This document shows positions 5,690-6,543 of a stretch of DNA of 6,543 nt, one piece after another. Source of the DNA: DATAMF01 sp964472565 (GTDB taxonomy: Bacteria > Chloroflexota > Anaerolineae > Aggregatilineales > Aggregatilineaceae); assembly GCA_964472565.1 (NCBI GenBank), contig CAYYNB010000251.1, positions 1 through 6,543 of the forward strand. Direction: 5' to 3'. The position numbers and the translations under genes are program-made. The notes under the pieces are model-generated. The model did no database searches. It was not told the DNA's origin and saw only the letters and a program-made list of their open reading frames with translations. How positions within the stretch are numbered: position 1 is the stretch's first letter; each line of letters begins with the position of its first letter.

Positions 5690-6451
5690 ATGCACCCCCG
5701 ACATTGGATGCGGACTATCATCCTCGGCGCTGGGTTTATTTTTGGCGTCGTGATGCTGCTCCGATTGATCGCTCGCACGCCGTCGCGCCACCTACCGTTC
5801 AGCACACCCGTTTTTCCGCGGTTGGATCTGACCCCGCGTATCAAACGAGGGATGGATGTGGGGCTGGCGCTGTTTGGGTTGATAACAACTGCGCCAATTA
5901 TGCTGATCACTGCGGTGTTGATCCGGCTGACGATGGACACACCGGTTTTCTTGCGGCAGGAACGGCTTGGACTGGATGAAATGCCGTTTAAGATGTTCAA
6001 ATTCCGCACCCGGATCGAGGCGCGGGATTCGTTTGGAAATTTGCTACCCGCCGACCAACGGATAACCCGGCTGGGACGTTGGCTGCGCCGCCTGTGCCTG
6101 GATGAACTGCCCGAACTCTATAATGTTTTGCGTGGCGATATGTCACTGGTGGGGCCGCGCCCGGTCCTGATGAATTATCATTACGCCCGAAAACAAGCCC
6201 AGCAGCGCGATATCAAGCCCGGTGTGACCGGATGGGCGCAGATTAATGGGCGTAAGACGGTTTCATGGGAAAAGCGGTTTGCGCTCGATCTGGAATACAT
6301 AAATAATTTTTCGATCTGGACGGATATTAAAATCATTCTGATGACGATCTGGAAAATTATCCGGCTGGAAGAGATGCGTGAATCCGGTCAGGCGGCTATG
6401 ACTAAATTTGTGACCGCCTCTCGATCTCAAGTCAAGAAAAAAGTCGCCTAG
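5690..6451 (+). CDS. Bacterial sugar-phosphate transferase (monotopic phosphoglycosyl transferase, PF02397 type)
   Basis: The 253-residue protein belongs to the family that moves a sugar-1-phosphate from a nucleotide sugar to undecaprenyl phosphate, the first membrane step of exopolysaccharide, capsule or glycoprotein glycan assembly. An N-terminal hydrophobic helix (about 8-28) and a linker precede the family's membrane-dipping helix (IKRGMDVGLALFGL, about 51-75, with P69 as the kink). MFKFRTR at 102-108, the catalytic Asp-Glu pair D138-E139 in LDELPELYNVLRGDMSLVGPRP, and KPGVTGWAQINGR at 176-188 follow. All key residues are present. The extra first helix makes it longer than minimal PglC-like enzymes but shorter than WcaJ-like ones with several helices. 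The ATG at 5690 has AAAGGAG six bases upstream; an in-frame GTG at 5666 lacks such a site. No glycosyltransferases or polymerase genes lie nearby inside the window, so the glycan cannot be named. The last codons form a small inverted repeat around the stop. Confidence 0.93.
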   Translation: MHPRHWMRTIILGAGFIFGVVMLLRLIARTPSRHLPFSTPVFPRLDLTPRIKRGMDVGLALFGLITTAPIMLITAVLIRLTMDTPVFLRQERLGLDEMPFKMFKFRTRIEARDSFGNLLPADQRITRLGRWLRRLCLDELPELYNVLRGDMSLVGPRPVLMNYHYARKQAQQRDIKPGVTGWAQINGRKTVSWEKRFALDLEYINNFSIWTDIKIILMTIWKIIRLEEMRESGQAAMTKFVTASRSQVKKKVA

Positions 6452-6456
6452 CGACT
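6442..6456 (+). repeat. Small perfect inverted repeat around the sugar transferase stop codon
   Basis: AGTCGC at 6442-6447 and GCGACT at 6451-6456 are exact reverse complements around CTA. The TAG stop (6449-6451) begins inside the loop. No T-run follows, so it is not a terminator by itself. Confidence 0.4.
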
Positions 6457-6477
6457 CAGATCATGCAGCCCATAACG

Positions 6478-6543
6478 CTGTAGGAACCGACCCGTGTGTA
6501 AGCAGCATGCAGTCACGAGGGTCCGCTCCTACAGATATTTTTT
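6478..6543 (+). terminator. Long stem-loop with terminal T-run, intrinsic terminator or end of a small structured RNA
   Basis: CTGTAGGA at 6478-6485 pairs exactly with TCCTACAG at 6527-6534. After a partly paired internal loop, ACCC (6490-6493) pairs with GGGT (6519-6522), and GTG with CAC across a two-base bulge. ATATTTTTT follows to the window edge, which is the form of a Rho-independent terminator. It lies 26 bases after the sugar transferase stop and is the natural end of that transcript. The stem and loop are long (57 bases) and interrupted for a simple terminator, so the 3' part of a small RNA or a leader-type attenuator for the next gene is possible. Confidence 0.65.

Noticed and set aside
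6452..6543. tRNA or other standard RNA gene at the right edge
   Set aside because: No cloverleaf, T-loop GGTTCGA-type motif or acceptor end is visible; only the hairpin and T-run are supported.

Overview
The window is about 6.5 kb of ordinary bacterial chromosome: moderately GC-rich, densely coding, with Shine-Dalgarno sites before most genes. The gene mix suggests an environmental Chloroflexota-like bacterium: an F420-type deazaflavin-dependent oxidoreductase, a GH13 glucan enzyme with a CBM48-like N-terminus, an SRAP protein, a single-domain sugar-phosphate transferase, and small membrane proteins with Pro/Gln/Tyr tails. That placement is an inference from family content and protein style. 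No marker gene is present to fix it.

Layout, left to right. (1) 63-1255, + strand: two adjacent genes for paralogous four-helix membrane proteins. Each has an external Cys pair and a low-complexity cytoplasmic tail; the second tail carries SYGQQPP-type repeats. The first 62 bases may hold the end of another gene. A perfect 15-bp stem-loop closes the unit. (2) 1442-2302, - strand: a metallo-beta-lactamase-fold hydrolase of the lactonase-like type with a full set of zinc ligands. (3) 2401-3015, + strand: a DUF385/Ddn-type F420H2-dependent oxidoreductase, divergent from the hydrolase and ending at a GC-rich hairpin. (4) 3075-4739, - strand: a GH13 alpha-glucan enzyme sharing that hairpin. (5) 4908-5591, + strand: an SRAP (YedK/HMCES-like) abasic-site DNA-protein crosslink protein, divergent from the GH13 gene. 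(6) 5690-6451, + strand: a monotopic sugar-phosphate transferase that starts glycan assembly on a lipid carrier. A structured hairpin with a terminal T-run follows and reaches the window edge.

The genes do not form one pathway. Apart from the membrane-protein pair, each appears to be its own transcription unit, separated by divergent promoter regions or convergent terminators. The GH13 enzyme and the sugar transferase both concern carbohydrates (storage glucan versus envelope or exopolysaccharide), but nothing in the sequence links them. I see no mobile element, CRISPR array, tRNA or rRNA. The least explained parts are the paralogous membrane-protein pair with FUS-like tails, the repeat-rich intergenic region after it, and the structured 3' end of the window.
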